Assembly (NCBI GenBank): GCA_016717855.1
Contig: JADKEV010000049.1
Coordinates: 1 to 39,338 of the forward strand
Reading direction: 5' to 3'
Source: Betaproteobacteria bacterium
Lineage (GTDB): Bacteria > Pseudomonadota > Gammaproteobacteria > Burkholderiales > Casimicrobiaceae
Length of the DNA: 39,338 bases
Shown: piece by piece, positions 9,726-17,777 of the stretch
Layout of the letters: each line of letters opens with the position of its first letter
How positions within the stretch are numbered: the first letter of the stretch is position 1
Notes under the pieces: generated by a model
What the model was told of the DNA's origin: nothing
Seen by the model: the letters and a program-made list of their open reading frames with translations, nothing else
The model's database searches: none
Translations under genes and position numbers: made by a program

Positions 9726-10121
9726 GTGGACCACCTGAACCCGACCCAACGAAAAACGCTGCAGCGACTGCTGCACGAGCGCGACGAAGCGGCACGCGCC
9801 GAGATTCGCGCCAAGGCAGCGGAGCGCGCCGAGGCGCCGTACGCCGAACTCGCCGGCGGCGTAACGGACGAAGCCGACGAGGCGGCGGCCGACCTGATCG
9901 TCGATGTCGATAACGCGATGATCGGCATGGATCTGGCCGAAGTGCGCGAGATCACGGCGGCGCTCGAGAGGATGAAGAATCATAGCTATGGCCTCTGCGC
10001 CGGCTGCGGGGAGCCCATCGCCTACGCGCGCCTGCACGCCTATCCGGTGGCGACGCGCTGTACCCGCTGCCAGAGCGTGCATGAACGGACTTTCGCCTCG
10101 GGACCGCACTCCACGCTCTAG
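9726..10121 (+). CDS. DksA/TraR-family C4 zinc-finger transcription factor
   Basis: A protein of about 131 residues. A helical, Ala/Arg/Glu-rich N-terminal part (LQRLLHERDEAARAEIRAKA) leads to a tip carrying DEADEAAAD, matching the D-x2-D-x-A tip that DksA inserts into the RNA polymerase secondary channel. Then comes a helix (EVREITAALERMKNHSYG) and a four-cysteine zinc finger CAGCG...TRCTRC. Family members modulate RNA polymerase, often with ppGpp; the role here is inferred from the family. I prefer GTG 9726 because AAGGAG lies six bases upstream; the GTG at 9708 that overlaps the previous stop would add six residues without its own Shine-Dalgarno. It is shorter than E. coli DksA (151), closer to the small DksA-like proteins. 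Confidence 0.82.
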   Translation: MDHLNPTQRKTLQRLLHERDEAARAEIRAKAAERAEAPYAELAGGVTDEADEAAADLIVDVDNAMIGMDLAEVREITAALERMKNHSYGLCAGCGEPIAYARLHAYPVATRCTRCQSVHERTFASGPHSTL

Positions 10122-10168
10122 CGGAGAGAGGGCGGCCGGCTCCGCCTCGACCGGCAAGGAGGTATTCA

Positions 10169-11101
10169 ATGATCATCGTGGCTGCCGCGCCGGCCGCGAC
10201 CGTACCCGGACCCACCATCGCCGCGGTCGTCCGCGAACAGACGGGAGTCTCGTGGTCGCGCGCGCGCCGGTTGTGCGCCGAGGGCCGCGTTACTGTCGAT
10301 GGCCAGCGTTGCCTCGACCCCGCGGCGCGGGTGCTTCCCGGGGCGGTGGTTGCCATCGACCAGGAAGGGCCCAAGCTGCGCACGCTGCCGCTGGCCGAGA
10401 GCGCGATCGTGTACCGCGACCGCGATGTCGTCGTCGTCGACAAGCCGGCAGGCGTGCTCAGCGTGGCCGACGAGCCGGGGAACAAGGACACGCTCGCCGA
10501 CTACACGCGGACGTCGCTGCGGCGGACGGGTGAAGCCGGCCTCGACGCCCCGCTCGGCGTCGTGCACCGGTTGGACAAGGAGACGAGCGGCCTGATGATC
10601 TTCGCGCGCACATCCCTGGCGAAGCGCTCGCTCGCGGCGCAGTTCCGCGAGCACACCACCGAACGTGTCTACCATGCGATCGCGCACGGCGCGGTCACGG
10701 CGCGGCGTGTGGACACGTATCTCGTCCTGAATCGCGGCGACGGCTTGCGCGGCTCGCATGGACACTTCCGGCGCGCGAGCGGCGCCGCCCCGGCCGAGGC
10801 GCGGCAGGCGATCACGCACATCGCGCCGATCGCCGCGCTCGCGGGCGCCACGCTGGTCGAGTGCCGCCTCGAAACCGGGCGCCAGCATCAGATCCGCATC
10901 CACCTTTCCGAGCTCGGCCATCCGCTGGTCGGCGAACGCGTCTACATCCGCGACCACGCCGGCCCGAAGATCGATGCGCCGCGGCCGATGCTCCACGCGC
11001 GGACACTCGGCTTCGCGCATCCGAGAACCGGCGAGCCCATGTTGTTCCAGAGCGAGCCGCCCGCGGACTTCCAGGCTATGGTCGAACTATTGCGACCCTG
11101 A
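10169..11101 (+). CDS. RluA-family 23S rRNA/tRNA pseudouridine synthase
   Basis: 310 residues, preceded by a perfect AAGGAGGT. An N-terminal S4-like RNA-binding segment (about 15-65, VSWSRARRLCAEGRVTVDG) is followed by the synthase core. Motif I is DKPAGVLS (about 91-98). The catalytic motif is HRLDKETSGLMIFA with the nucleophilic Asp at about 136, and the later core motif is ETGRQHQIRIHLSELGHPLV. This is the standard RluA/RluC/RluD layout, converting uridine to pseudouridine in structured RNA; the exact target cannot be assigned. The 3' end overlaps the 3' end of the convergent acetyltransferase by 15 bases. The gene is intact, unlike most genes to its left. Confidence 0.92.
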   Translation: MIIVAAAPAATVPGPTIAAVVREQTGVSWSRARRLCAEGRVTVDGQRCLDPAARVLPGAVVAIDQEGPKLRTLPLAESAIVYRDRDVVVVDKPAGVLSVADEPGNKDTLADYTRTSLRRTGEAGLDAPLGVVHRLDKETSGLMIFARTSLAKRSLAAQFREHTTERVYHAIAHGAVTARRVDTYLVLNRGDGLRGSHGHFRRASGAAPAEARQAITHIAPIAALAGATLVECRLETGRQHQIRIHLSELGHPLVGERVYIRDHAGPKIDAPRPMLHARTLGFAHPRTGEPMLFQSEPPADFQAMVELLRP

Positions 11102-11589
11102 CTCGACAGTCTCTAACTGTTTGTACAGGCTGATGTTCGTCGGCTGATAGCCGAGCCTGGCATAGAGGGCCCGGGCTCCTGTGTTGTGCCCGAAGACGTG
11201 CAAGGCGATTCCGGCGAGGCCCAGCTTGCGGACCTCATCTTCGAGAGCCGCAAAAGCGCGCAGCGCGTGGCCCTCGCGCTGGCGCTCTGGCCGGACGCCG
11301 ACATCGTATACATAAGCGATGCGCGCGTTGAACCTGGTCTGGACGGCGAACCAGAGCATCCCCACGGGCGCGGATCGAGCGTCGAGGATGGTGAAGAAGT
11401 GGTTGTCAGGGGTTGCCATCCCCTGCGGCAGCAGCGCATCGTGTTCCTTCCAGGAAAGCTCGAGCGAAGCTTCCGCCGACCACTGCCCGGATGTGACCTT
11501 GTCCGCTGCGTAGTCCGGGATTGCCGCCGCGACCCACGCCGCGTACTCGGACTCCGCCATGGGGCGAAGGGTCGACTCGGTGGATCCAT

Positions 11590-11593
<4 letters not shown>
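11087..11593 (-). CDS. GNAT-family N-acetyltransferase
   Basis: 168 residues. The N-terminal half (LRPMAESEYAAWVAAAIPDY) is typical of stand-alone GNATs. The acetyl-CoA-binding core includes AYVYDVGVRPERQREGHALR (motif A, with the R-x2-G-x-[GA] loop in the form RQREGHA) and the C-terminal strand/helix VFGHNTGARALYARLGYQPT. The substrate is unknown. The ATG overlaps the stop of the upstream YecA-like gene in the arrangement ATGA, implying translational coupling. Confidence 0.88.
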
Positions 11594-12315
<722 letters not shown>

Positions 12316-12394
12316 GTCGCGTGGGCGGAAAGGTCGATGCCGGCAGCGTAACGTGTGCCACCCGCTCGCGCAAGCTTCGACGCGCCCTGGGCCT

Positions 12395-12870
12395 TCAACG
12401 CGGGCGGCAACGCGTGAAGTCGAGATCATCCTGGCGCTCGCCTTCGCGCACGTTCTCGAAGTGGCCGGCACGCGGGTTCCAGCACTCCCGCGGCACGTTG
12501 CTGCGGAGCTCGCTCCCGCGTTGCGCGATCGGCCGGCAGCGGTTGAAATCGAGGTCGTCCTGGCGTTCTCCTTCGCGCACATTCTCGTAATGCCGGGCGC
12601 CCGGGTTCCAGCACTCCCGCGCCACGTTGCCACGGCGCTCGGACCCACGCTGGGCGATCGGGCGGCAGCGGTTCAAGTCGAGGTCGTCCTGGCGCTCGCC
12701 GACGCAGCCCTCGTAATGCCGCGCGCGCGGATTCCAGCACTCCTGCGGCACTCGCGCCCGCGGTCATGGAAGTCGCCGCCCATCGGCCGGCAGCGGTTGA
12801 AATCCAGGTTGTTCTGACTTCGCCGCGCACCGAAGTGGCCCGCCCCCGGGTTCCAGCACTCCTGGCCGCG
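12395..12870 (-). repeat. Four tandem coding repeats of about 126 bp
   Basis: The marker GGGTTCCAGCACTC (plus strand, complement of the ECWNP codons; the third copy reads GGATTCCAGCACTC) starts at 12474, 12603, 12729 and 12848. Intervals are 129, 126 and 119 bases, i.e. 43 and 42 codons and a third interval one base short of a multiple of three. That is where the reading frame breaks. Confidence 0.85.
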
Positions 12871-12938
12871 GTCATATTGGGCTGGGCTGGCGCCGTCATG
12901 TACGCCAACAGAGCGATGAGCAGCGAGAACTTCGACAT
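12395..12938 (-). CDS. Secreted Cys-rich tandem-repeat protein (frame broken)
   Basis: ATG 12938 follows AGGAGG at seven bases, and the N-terminus MSKFSLLIALLAYMTAPAQ is a signal-peptide-like sequence. The mature part consists of four copies of a roughly 43-residue unit. Each contains ECWNP, an aromatic His-[YF] or His-Phe pair, a basic/acidic stretch RQDDLD or SQNNLD, and [NT]RCRP, so two cysteines per unit. Frames must change twice, near 12875 (after the signal peptide) and between copies one and two (12735-12845); copies two to four are in one open frame and end DDLDFTRCRPR-stop at 12395. With the indels repaired the protein would be about 180 residues. I do not recognise a named domain. 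Two conserved Cys per unit after a signal peptide suggest a disulfide-stabilised periplasmic or extracellular protein. Confidence 0.7.
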
Positions 12939-13102
12939 GGCAATTCCTCCTGGCAAGCGGAAGCAAATCGTACAACCAGGCCGATACCCGGTCTGCGCGG
13001 TAGGATACATATTCAGGAAAAGGGGTCAGGCTGGACCACGGCGGGCGCGCCGGGCTCGGCCGCCGCTCGCGGGCGTTGCGGCCGGGACGGAGCGCGCGCG
13101 CG

Positions 13103-14126
13103 CTATTCCGCTTTCACGCCGGAGCTCCTGACGACGCGCGCGAACGCCTCGGTCTCCTCCTTCACGATTCGGGCCGAACGCTCGGGATCGGCGGCAAGTA
13201 TCTCGTAGGCCAGCTCCTCGATCTGCCTGGCCACCCGGGCGAGGCGAGCGCCTTCGCGAGCGTGATCAGTAGCGTCGCGATGACCGCCTTTCGGTCTTCG
13301 CCGGCGCCGTGAAGCCGATGATGACCGATCCTTCCCTCGCCGGTCACGCCCTGTTCGGCGAAGGTCGGGACGTTGGGCAGGCTGGCGAAGCGGCGGGCGC
13401 CGAGGATGGCCAGCGCGCGCATCTTGCCCGAGGCGATGAGTCCCTGACCGTGCCCGCACGGGAGAACATCATCGGTACCTGTCCGCCCAGTACATCGGTG
13501 ACGGCCGGCCCGGCCCCCTTGTACGGCACGTGGACGATGTCGAGCCCGGCAGTGGTCTTGAACATCTCGGCGGCCAGGTGGACCGGCGTGCCGCTGCCCG
13601 CCGAGGCATACGACAGCGACCCCGGCTTCGCGCGCGCCAGCGCGAGCAGTTCCGCCAGCGTCGTGGCGGCAAAGGACGGATTCACCACAAGAACCAGCGG
13701 TCCCTTGCCGACCACCATGATCGGCGTCAGGTCGCGCTGCGCGTCGTAAGGCAATTTCGCGTAGAGCGTTGCGTTGATCGCCAGCGCGCTGTCGAACAGG
13801 CCGATCGTATAGCCATCGGGCGCGGCTTTCGCGACGTAGTCGAGGCCGATGTTGCTGCCCGCGCCGCCGCGGTTTTCCACGACGATCGGCTGCTTGAGCA
13901 GCTCGCTCCAGGCGGGGACGAGCAACCTGGCCACGATGTCGCCGGTGCCGCCGGGCGGGTAGGGCACGACCAAGTGGACAGGCTTGTTGGGATAGGCGTC
14001 CTGCGCCGCCGCCATCCCGCACGAGGCGACGGCCAGCAAGGCTCCCAGGAAAAGACGTCGCCGGTGGGCCAGGGCATCCGCCACCCCAGGCACCGATACC
14101 AGCACAGATCCAATTGCATTCATCAA
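13103..14126 (-). CDS. Bug/TctC-type tripartite tricarboxylate transporter substrate-binding protein (3' part frame broken)
   Basis: ATG 14126 after AAGGAG. The signal sequence RRRLFLGALLAVASCGMAAA is followed by the hallmark YPNKPVHLVVPYPPGGTGDI and PIVVENRGGAGSNIG, then KAAPDGYTIGLF, DLTPIMVVGKGPLVLVVNPS, LSYASAGSGTPVHLAAEMFK and DIVHVPYKGAGPAVTDVLGG. Near 13440 the frame shifts (LIASGKMRALAILGARRFAS, LPNVPTFAEQGVTGEG) and again near 13330 and 13260, ending VARQIEELAYEILAADPERS to FARVVRSSGVKAE, stop 13103. These periplasmic proteins bind organic acids; some act with a TctAB transporter, many are orphans. No TctAB genes are present here. It follows the Gfo/Idh gene by 28 bases. Confidence 0.9.
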
Positions 14127-14154
14127 GTTCTCCTTGTCGTTGTTTTCAACAGGT

Positions 14155-15141
14155 TCAGCCCGCGCTGGCAGCGGCCTGGTAGATCATGTCCTGCAACTCG
14201 ACCGCGCGCACGCAGGCGGCCACGGGCACCGGCGGCGGGCTGCCGGACTCGAAGGCATCCAGCGCCGCATTGGCCATGGCTGCATAGGCATCGTGCGGCG
14301 CGGGCACCGCGCGCTCCTCCAGCGCCGCGCCGCGGCGGTGGATGCGCAGCCTGCCGTTGCACTCGTGCAGGTAGGCGCCCGTCGCGGCGATGCGCCACTC
14401 GTAGTCTCCGCCTTCCTGCATGTTGGCATACGTGTAGCCCGCCTCCATGGTCGCCGTGAAGCCATCGGCGGTCGCGAAGATCGCGGCGGCGAAGTCCTCG
14501 GCGGCGCCGTGGTAGCCGATGAAACTGGTGCGGCCGCCGGCCAGGGTCAGCACGCGGTCACCGGCGAGGGCCGCAATGGCGTCGGTCGCATGGACGCCAA
14601 GGTTGCGTAGGGCGCCGCCGCCCGAAATCGCCGGGTCGAGCATCCACGGCACGCCATACTCGACGTAGCGGGCCGGCGGGCCGTTGATGGTGCGGAAGTG
14701 GGCGTGCATCACCGTTCCGAGCGCGTCGTGCGCGACGAGTTCGCGATACGCATCCCAGATCCCGAGATACCGGTTGGGAAAGCAGACCGAGGCGAAGACG
14801 CCCGCGCGGCGAATGGCGTCCGCGGCAGTGCGCGCTTCGACCGCATTGCGTCCCATCGGCTTCTCGACCAGCATGGGAATGCCGTGCGCGGCAACGATGC
14901 CGATCTCCATGCTGGCGCGATCTTGACGCGGCAGCACCACGGCAAGATCCGGTCGCGCCGTCCGCAGCAGCGCCGCGGTGTCGGGCAGGAACGGGATGCC
15001 TTCGCGCGCGGCCACGCCGGCGCCGGCTGCCGCGTCGGCATCGGAGGCGCCCACTACGCGAGCCCCCCGTGCGGCCAGCATGCGCAGGTAGCGCGGCGCA
15101 TGCCAGTGGGTGATGCCGACGATGACGACTGCAAGGGCCAA
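14155..15141 (-). CDS. Gfo/Idh/MocA-family NAD(P)-dependent oxidoreductase
   Basis: 328 residues and intact. The N-terminal nucleotide-binding domain begins ALAVVIVGITHWHAPRYL, with a less canonical Gly pattern than most Rossmann folds, and VVGASDADAAAG. The family motif is VEKPMGRNAVEA (EKP, catalytic Lys). The C-terminal domain carries GGGALRNLGVHATDAI with the conserved His of the active site. Members oxidise or reduce sugars, inositols and related polyols; the substrate is unknown. It lies between an RraA-like gene (79 bases upstream) and a Bug solute-binding protein, suggesting a small uptake and catabolic unit. Confidence 0.87.
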   Translation of the reverse strand: MALAVVIVGITHWHAPRYLRMLAARGARVVGASDADAAAGAGVAAREGIPFLPDTAALLRTARPDLAVVLPRQDRASMEIGIVAAHGIPMLVEKPMGRNAVEARTAADAIRRAGVFASVCFPNRYLGIWDAYRELVAHDALGTVMHAHFRTINGPPARYVEYGVPWMLDPAISGGGALRNLGVHATDAIAALAGDRVLTLAGGRTSFIGYHGAAEDFAAAIFATADGFTATMEAGYTYANMQEGGDYEWRIAATGAYLHECNGRLRIHRRGAALEERAVPAPHDAYAAMANAALDAFESGSPPPVPVAACVRAVELQDMIYQAAASAG

Positions 15142-15219
15142 GGTGGTTGTTCCTGTCGAAATTGCAGGGCGATCACGCGCCGCGGGACGCGCGCAACGAA
15201 GCCGCGACGATGTTTCGGC

Positions 15220-15942
15220 TCACGCGCTTTTTTCGCTCTCGTAGCGCAACAGATTCTCCGCGTCGGGCGGGTAAAGGCCCGGCAGCCGCTCTCCGGCGAC
15301 AACCTTGTCCATGATCCAGGTTTCGAGCCGCTCCTGCTCGAGGGCGAGATGGACAACCGGCTCGAGCAGCGCCGCGGGTATCACGACCGCGCCATCCTCG
15401 TCCGCGACGATCACGTCGTTCGGGAATATCGCCACGCCGCCGCAATCGATCGGCTCCTGCCAGTTCACGAACGTCAGGCCGGTCACCGAAGCGGGCGCCG
15501 CGGCGCCCTGGCACCACACCGGCAGGCCGGTCGACAGGACGCCGGAGACATCCCTTACCACGCCGTCGGTGACCAGGGCCGCCACGCCGATCTTGCGCAT
15601 CCGGGCGCAGAGGATGTCGCCGAAGATGCCGGCATCGGTGACGCCCATGGCGCCGGCGACGCAGATGCACCCGGGCGGCATCGCCTCGACCGCGGTGCGC
15701 GTGGAAATCGGGGACGACCAGGCGGCGGGCGTCGCGAGATCTTCGCGCGCGGAGATGAAGCGCAAGGTGAAGGCGCGCCCGACCGCGCGGGGCTGCCCCG
15801 GCGCCAGCGGTTTTGTCCCCCGCAGCCAGACGTTGCGCAGCCCCTTCTTGAGCAGGACCGTGGTCAAGGTCGCCGAGGACACGCTCCCGAGCGCATGCGC
15901 CAGCGTTTGATCGATAGCCTGCACTTCGATGCCCATCTCCAT
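15220..15942 (-). CDS. RraA-like/4-hydroxy-4-methyl-2-oxoglutarate aldolase-type protein
   Basis: About 240 residues. The core GDILCARMRKIGVAALVTDG and VRDVSGVLSTGLPVWC is the substrate-binding G-D...R..G..G.V.DG..RD motif of the RraA/HMG-aldolase fold, and the C-terminal part has GGVAIFPNDVIVADEDGAVV. Metal-dependent HMG/CHA aldolases share this Arg/Asp pair (R and D of VRD), so a lyase function is possible; the RNase E regulator role of E. coli RraA is less likely given the longer chain and the catabolic neighbours. The start could be ATG 15942 or 15936; the latter has better spacing to AAAGGA. It heads the RraA, Gfo/Idh, Bug gene set. Confidence 0.85.
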   Translation of the reverse strand: MEMGIEVQAIDQTLAHALGSVSSATLTTVLLKKGLRNVWLRGTKPLAPGQPRAVGRAFTLRFISAREDLATPAAWSSPISTRTAVEAMPPGCICVAGAMGVTDAGIFGDILCARMRKIGVAALVTDGVVRDVSGVLSTGLPVWCQGAAAPASVTGLTFVNWQEPIDCGGVAIFPNDVIVADEDGAVVIPAALLEPVVHLALEQERLETWIMDKVVAGERLPGLYPPDAENLLRYESEKSA

Positions 15943-16094
15943 GTCCTTTCCTGTCGCTGCGCCGCACATTCTTCGCACCCGGCGTCCGCTGCGCTGCCTG
16001 CACTTCGTGCAAGTCACGTCCTGCCGGACGGCGCTCACAGCAATCCGGTTCGCGCGCACAATGACGTTTCCCGAGATCTCCGGCTCACGCCTCC

Positions 16095-16469
16095 ATGACC
16101 ATTCGCAACCGACCGGATTACGCGCCCGGCGGACTCGTCTACTCGACCGACGGCGGCCGGATGTGCCCCAAGTGCCGCCTGCCTCTCACGCAGTGCCGGT
16201 GCACGGGTGTGCCGGCCGCTCCCGCCGGCGACGGCGTCGTGCGCGTCACGCGCGAAGCCAAGGGGCGTGGCGGAAAAATCGTCACAGTCATCCGGGGGCT
16301 CGGACTCGATCCGGCCGCGCTGAGCGCGCTCGGCAAGTCGCTGAAGACTGCGTGCGGCACCGGCGGCACCGTGAAGGACGGGACGATCGAACTGCAGGGC
16401 GACCATTGCGAACGCGCGATCGCGGCGCTGAGGGACCAGGGCCACGCGGTCAAGCGGGCCGGCGGCTAG
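16095..16469 (+). CDS. yciH: YciH/SUI1-family translation factor
   Basis: 124 residues. The C-terminal SUI1 (eIF1-like) domain contains GRGGKIVTVIRGL, LKTACGTGGTVKDGTIELQG and the ending GHAVKRAGG, which match bacterial YciH. Bacterial members act on initiation fidelity, with a reported role in stress-time translation repression in E. coli. The N-terminus here (YSTDGGRMCPKCRLPLTQC, then RC) adds a C-x2-C...C-x-C cluster that could bind zinc; E. coli YciH lacks it. The 3' 96 bases are duplicated at 17230-17325. Confidence 0.92.
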   Translation: MTIRNRPDYAPGGLVYSTDGGRMCPKCRLPLTQCRCTGVPAAPAGDGVVRVTREAKGRGGKIVTVIRGLGLDPAALSALGKSLKTACGTGGTVKDGTIELQGDHCERAIAALRDQGHAVKRAGG

Positions 16470-16493
16470 GCGGCGCGGCGCAGCCACGCGCGT

Positions 16494-17156
16494 TCAGCCC
16501 GCCGGCTTCGCCTTCGCGACGGCGGCTTCCGTTGCGGCCTTGCGATCGTCGTTGACCTTTCTGAAGTGCGGACGCTCGCCCAGCATCTTCAGGTAGGGCT
16601 TGAGCTGCGGAACGGAGTCCAGCGCATCCTTGCCGAATGCCAGTTTGGAGGTCATCGAGATCAGCGGCAGGCTCACGAAGGCGACGCAATCGGCGAGCGT
16701 GAATTCCTTGCCGGCGATGTACGGATCGAACTTCGCCACCTTTGAAAAGGCGCGCACGCCCTTGGCGAGGTCGCGCTCGACTTCTTTCTTCGTTTCCTCC
16801 GACACCTGGCCGCCGAAGTACAGCGCGCCGTAGAGGCGCCGCGCGACGAGTTCCATATGCAGCTCGATCACGGCGATCAGTTCCCTGACCTTCGCCCTGG
16901 CCAGCGGATCCTTCGGGTACAGCGGCACCTGCGGATAGGCGTCCTCCAGGTACTCGCAGATCGCCTGCGATTCGGCCAGGGCCGTGCCGTCCACCTCGAT
17001 CACGGGCACTTTGCCCATGGGCGAGCGCGCCAGCCACTCGTCCTTCTGCGAGGGACGGCAGTTGGCGTCCTCCTCGAACGCGATGCCCTTCTCGAGCAGC
17101 GCGAGGCGCACCTTGTTGTGATAGTTGCTGACATGAAACCCGCTGAGCTTGAGCAT
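16494..17156 (-). CDS. Glutathione S-transferase-like protein
   Basis: 220 residues starting at ATG 17156 after GGAGGAGGT. The thioredoxin-like N-terminal domain (KLSGFHVSNYHNKVRLALLE, MGKVPVIEVDGTALAESQAI) has the cis-Pro (KVPV) and the Glu-Ser pair that binds the glutathione gamma-glutamyl group. The C-terminal all-helical domain includes KEFTLADCVAFVSL with the conserved Asp of the N-capping box. The substrate is unknown. The gene lies between the full yciH gene and an orphan copy of the yciH 3' end, on the opposite strand. Confidence 0.9.
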   Translation of the reverse strand: MLKLSGFHVSNYHNKVRLALLEKGIAFEEDANCRPSQKDEWLARSPMGKVPVIEVDGTALAESQAICEYLEDAYPQVPLYPKDPLARAKVRELIAVIELHMELVARRLYGALYFGGQVSEETKKEVERDLAKGVRAFSKVAKFDPYIAGKEFTLADCVAFVSLPLISMTSKLAFGKDALDSVPQLKPYLKMLGERPHFRKVNDDRKAATEAAVAKAKPAG

Positions 17157-17229
17157 GGAACCTCCTCCGATTGACGCGGCAGTATAGACGACGCGGCCGG
17201 CCCGTTCCCCGGTTCGTCGCGGCTGAACC

Positions 17230-17325
17230 AAGGACGGGGCGGCCGATCTGCAGGGTGACCATTGCGAGCGCGCCATCGCGGCGCTAAAGGACCGGGGTCA
17301 TCCGGTCAAGCGCGCGGACGGGTAG
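17230..17325 (+). pseudogene. Orphan duplicate of the yciH 3' end
   Basis: Translating from 17230 gives KDGAADLQGDHCERAIAALK, then DRGHPVKRADG and a stop, an obvious relative of the last 31 residues of YciH. Over 96 bases I count 79 identical to 16374-16469, with many differences synonymous. The frame upstream meets a TGA at 17224 and similarity fades, so no start or SUI1 core is present. Confidence 0.85.
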
Positions 17326-17453
17326 GCAGGCCCCGTTCGCGCTCAAGCACGGCAACTGGCGAGCGAACGCCGCCGCTTGGTCGTATATGATTTGCCGTGG
17401 CCGCCGTGCGCCGGCACACTGGCGCCTGTTTTTCACCCGCCCCGGGATTCCTG

Positions 17454-17777
17454 ATGGCAGACCTCGACGATTACCCGCCCGGCACGCCCGACCGCGAGAT
17501 CGCGATACGGCGCCGCGTGCACCGCATCGCCGAGTTCTACCGGCACCTGCTGGTCTACGTGATCGTGATGTCCCTCGTGTGGATCCTGAATGTCATCGTG
17601 ATCAGCACCTCGACGCGGCCGATCAAGTGGAGTTCGTTGTGGGCGATCTGGCCGACGCTGGGCTGGGGCGTCGGCGTGCTCGTGCACGGCATCACGGTGC
17701 TTCCGGCCTGGCGCTTCTTTTCGCAGGAGTGGGAAGATCGCAAGGTGAAGGAGCTCATGGAGAAGGAGCGCCAGTGA
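17454..17777 (+). CDS. Small 2TM-domain membrane protein
   Basis: 107 residues (ATG 17454; an earlier GTG-type start would add an unlikely N-terminus). A charged N-terminus (PDREIAIRRRVHRIAEFYRH) is followed by two hydrophobic segments, LLVYVIVMSLVWILNVIVI and LWAIWPTLGWGVGVLVHGI, and a cytoplasmic tail FFSQEWEDRKVKELMEKERQ. This is the 2TM domain. The same domain, clearly homologous, forms the N-terminus of the kinase encoded immediately downstream (stop and start overlap as GTGA). It probably forms part of the same sensor complex. Confidence 0.85.
   Translation: MADLDDYPPGTPDREIAIRRRVHRIAEFYRHLLVYVIVMSLVWILNVIVISTSTRPIKWSSLWAIWPTLGWGVGVLVHGITVLPAWRFFSQEWEDRKVKELMEKERQ

Noticed and set aside
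12395..12870. CRISPR-like repeat array
   Set aside because: The repeats are long, diverged, in coding phase and encode a cysteine motif; there are no unique spacers or cas genes.
14698..16098. Long plus-strand open frame across Gfo/Idh and RraA
   Set aside because: Antisense to two intact conserved genes; no recognisable features.
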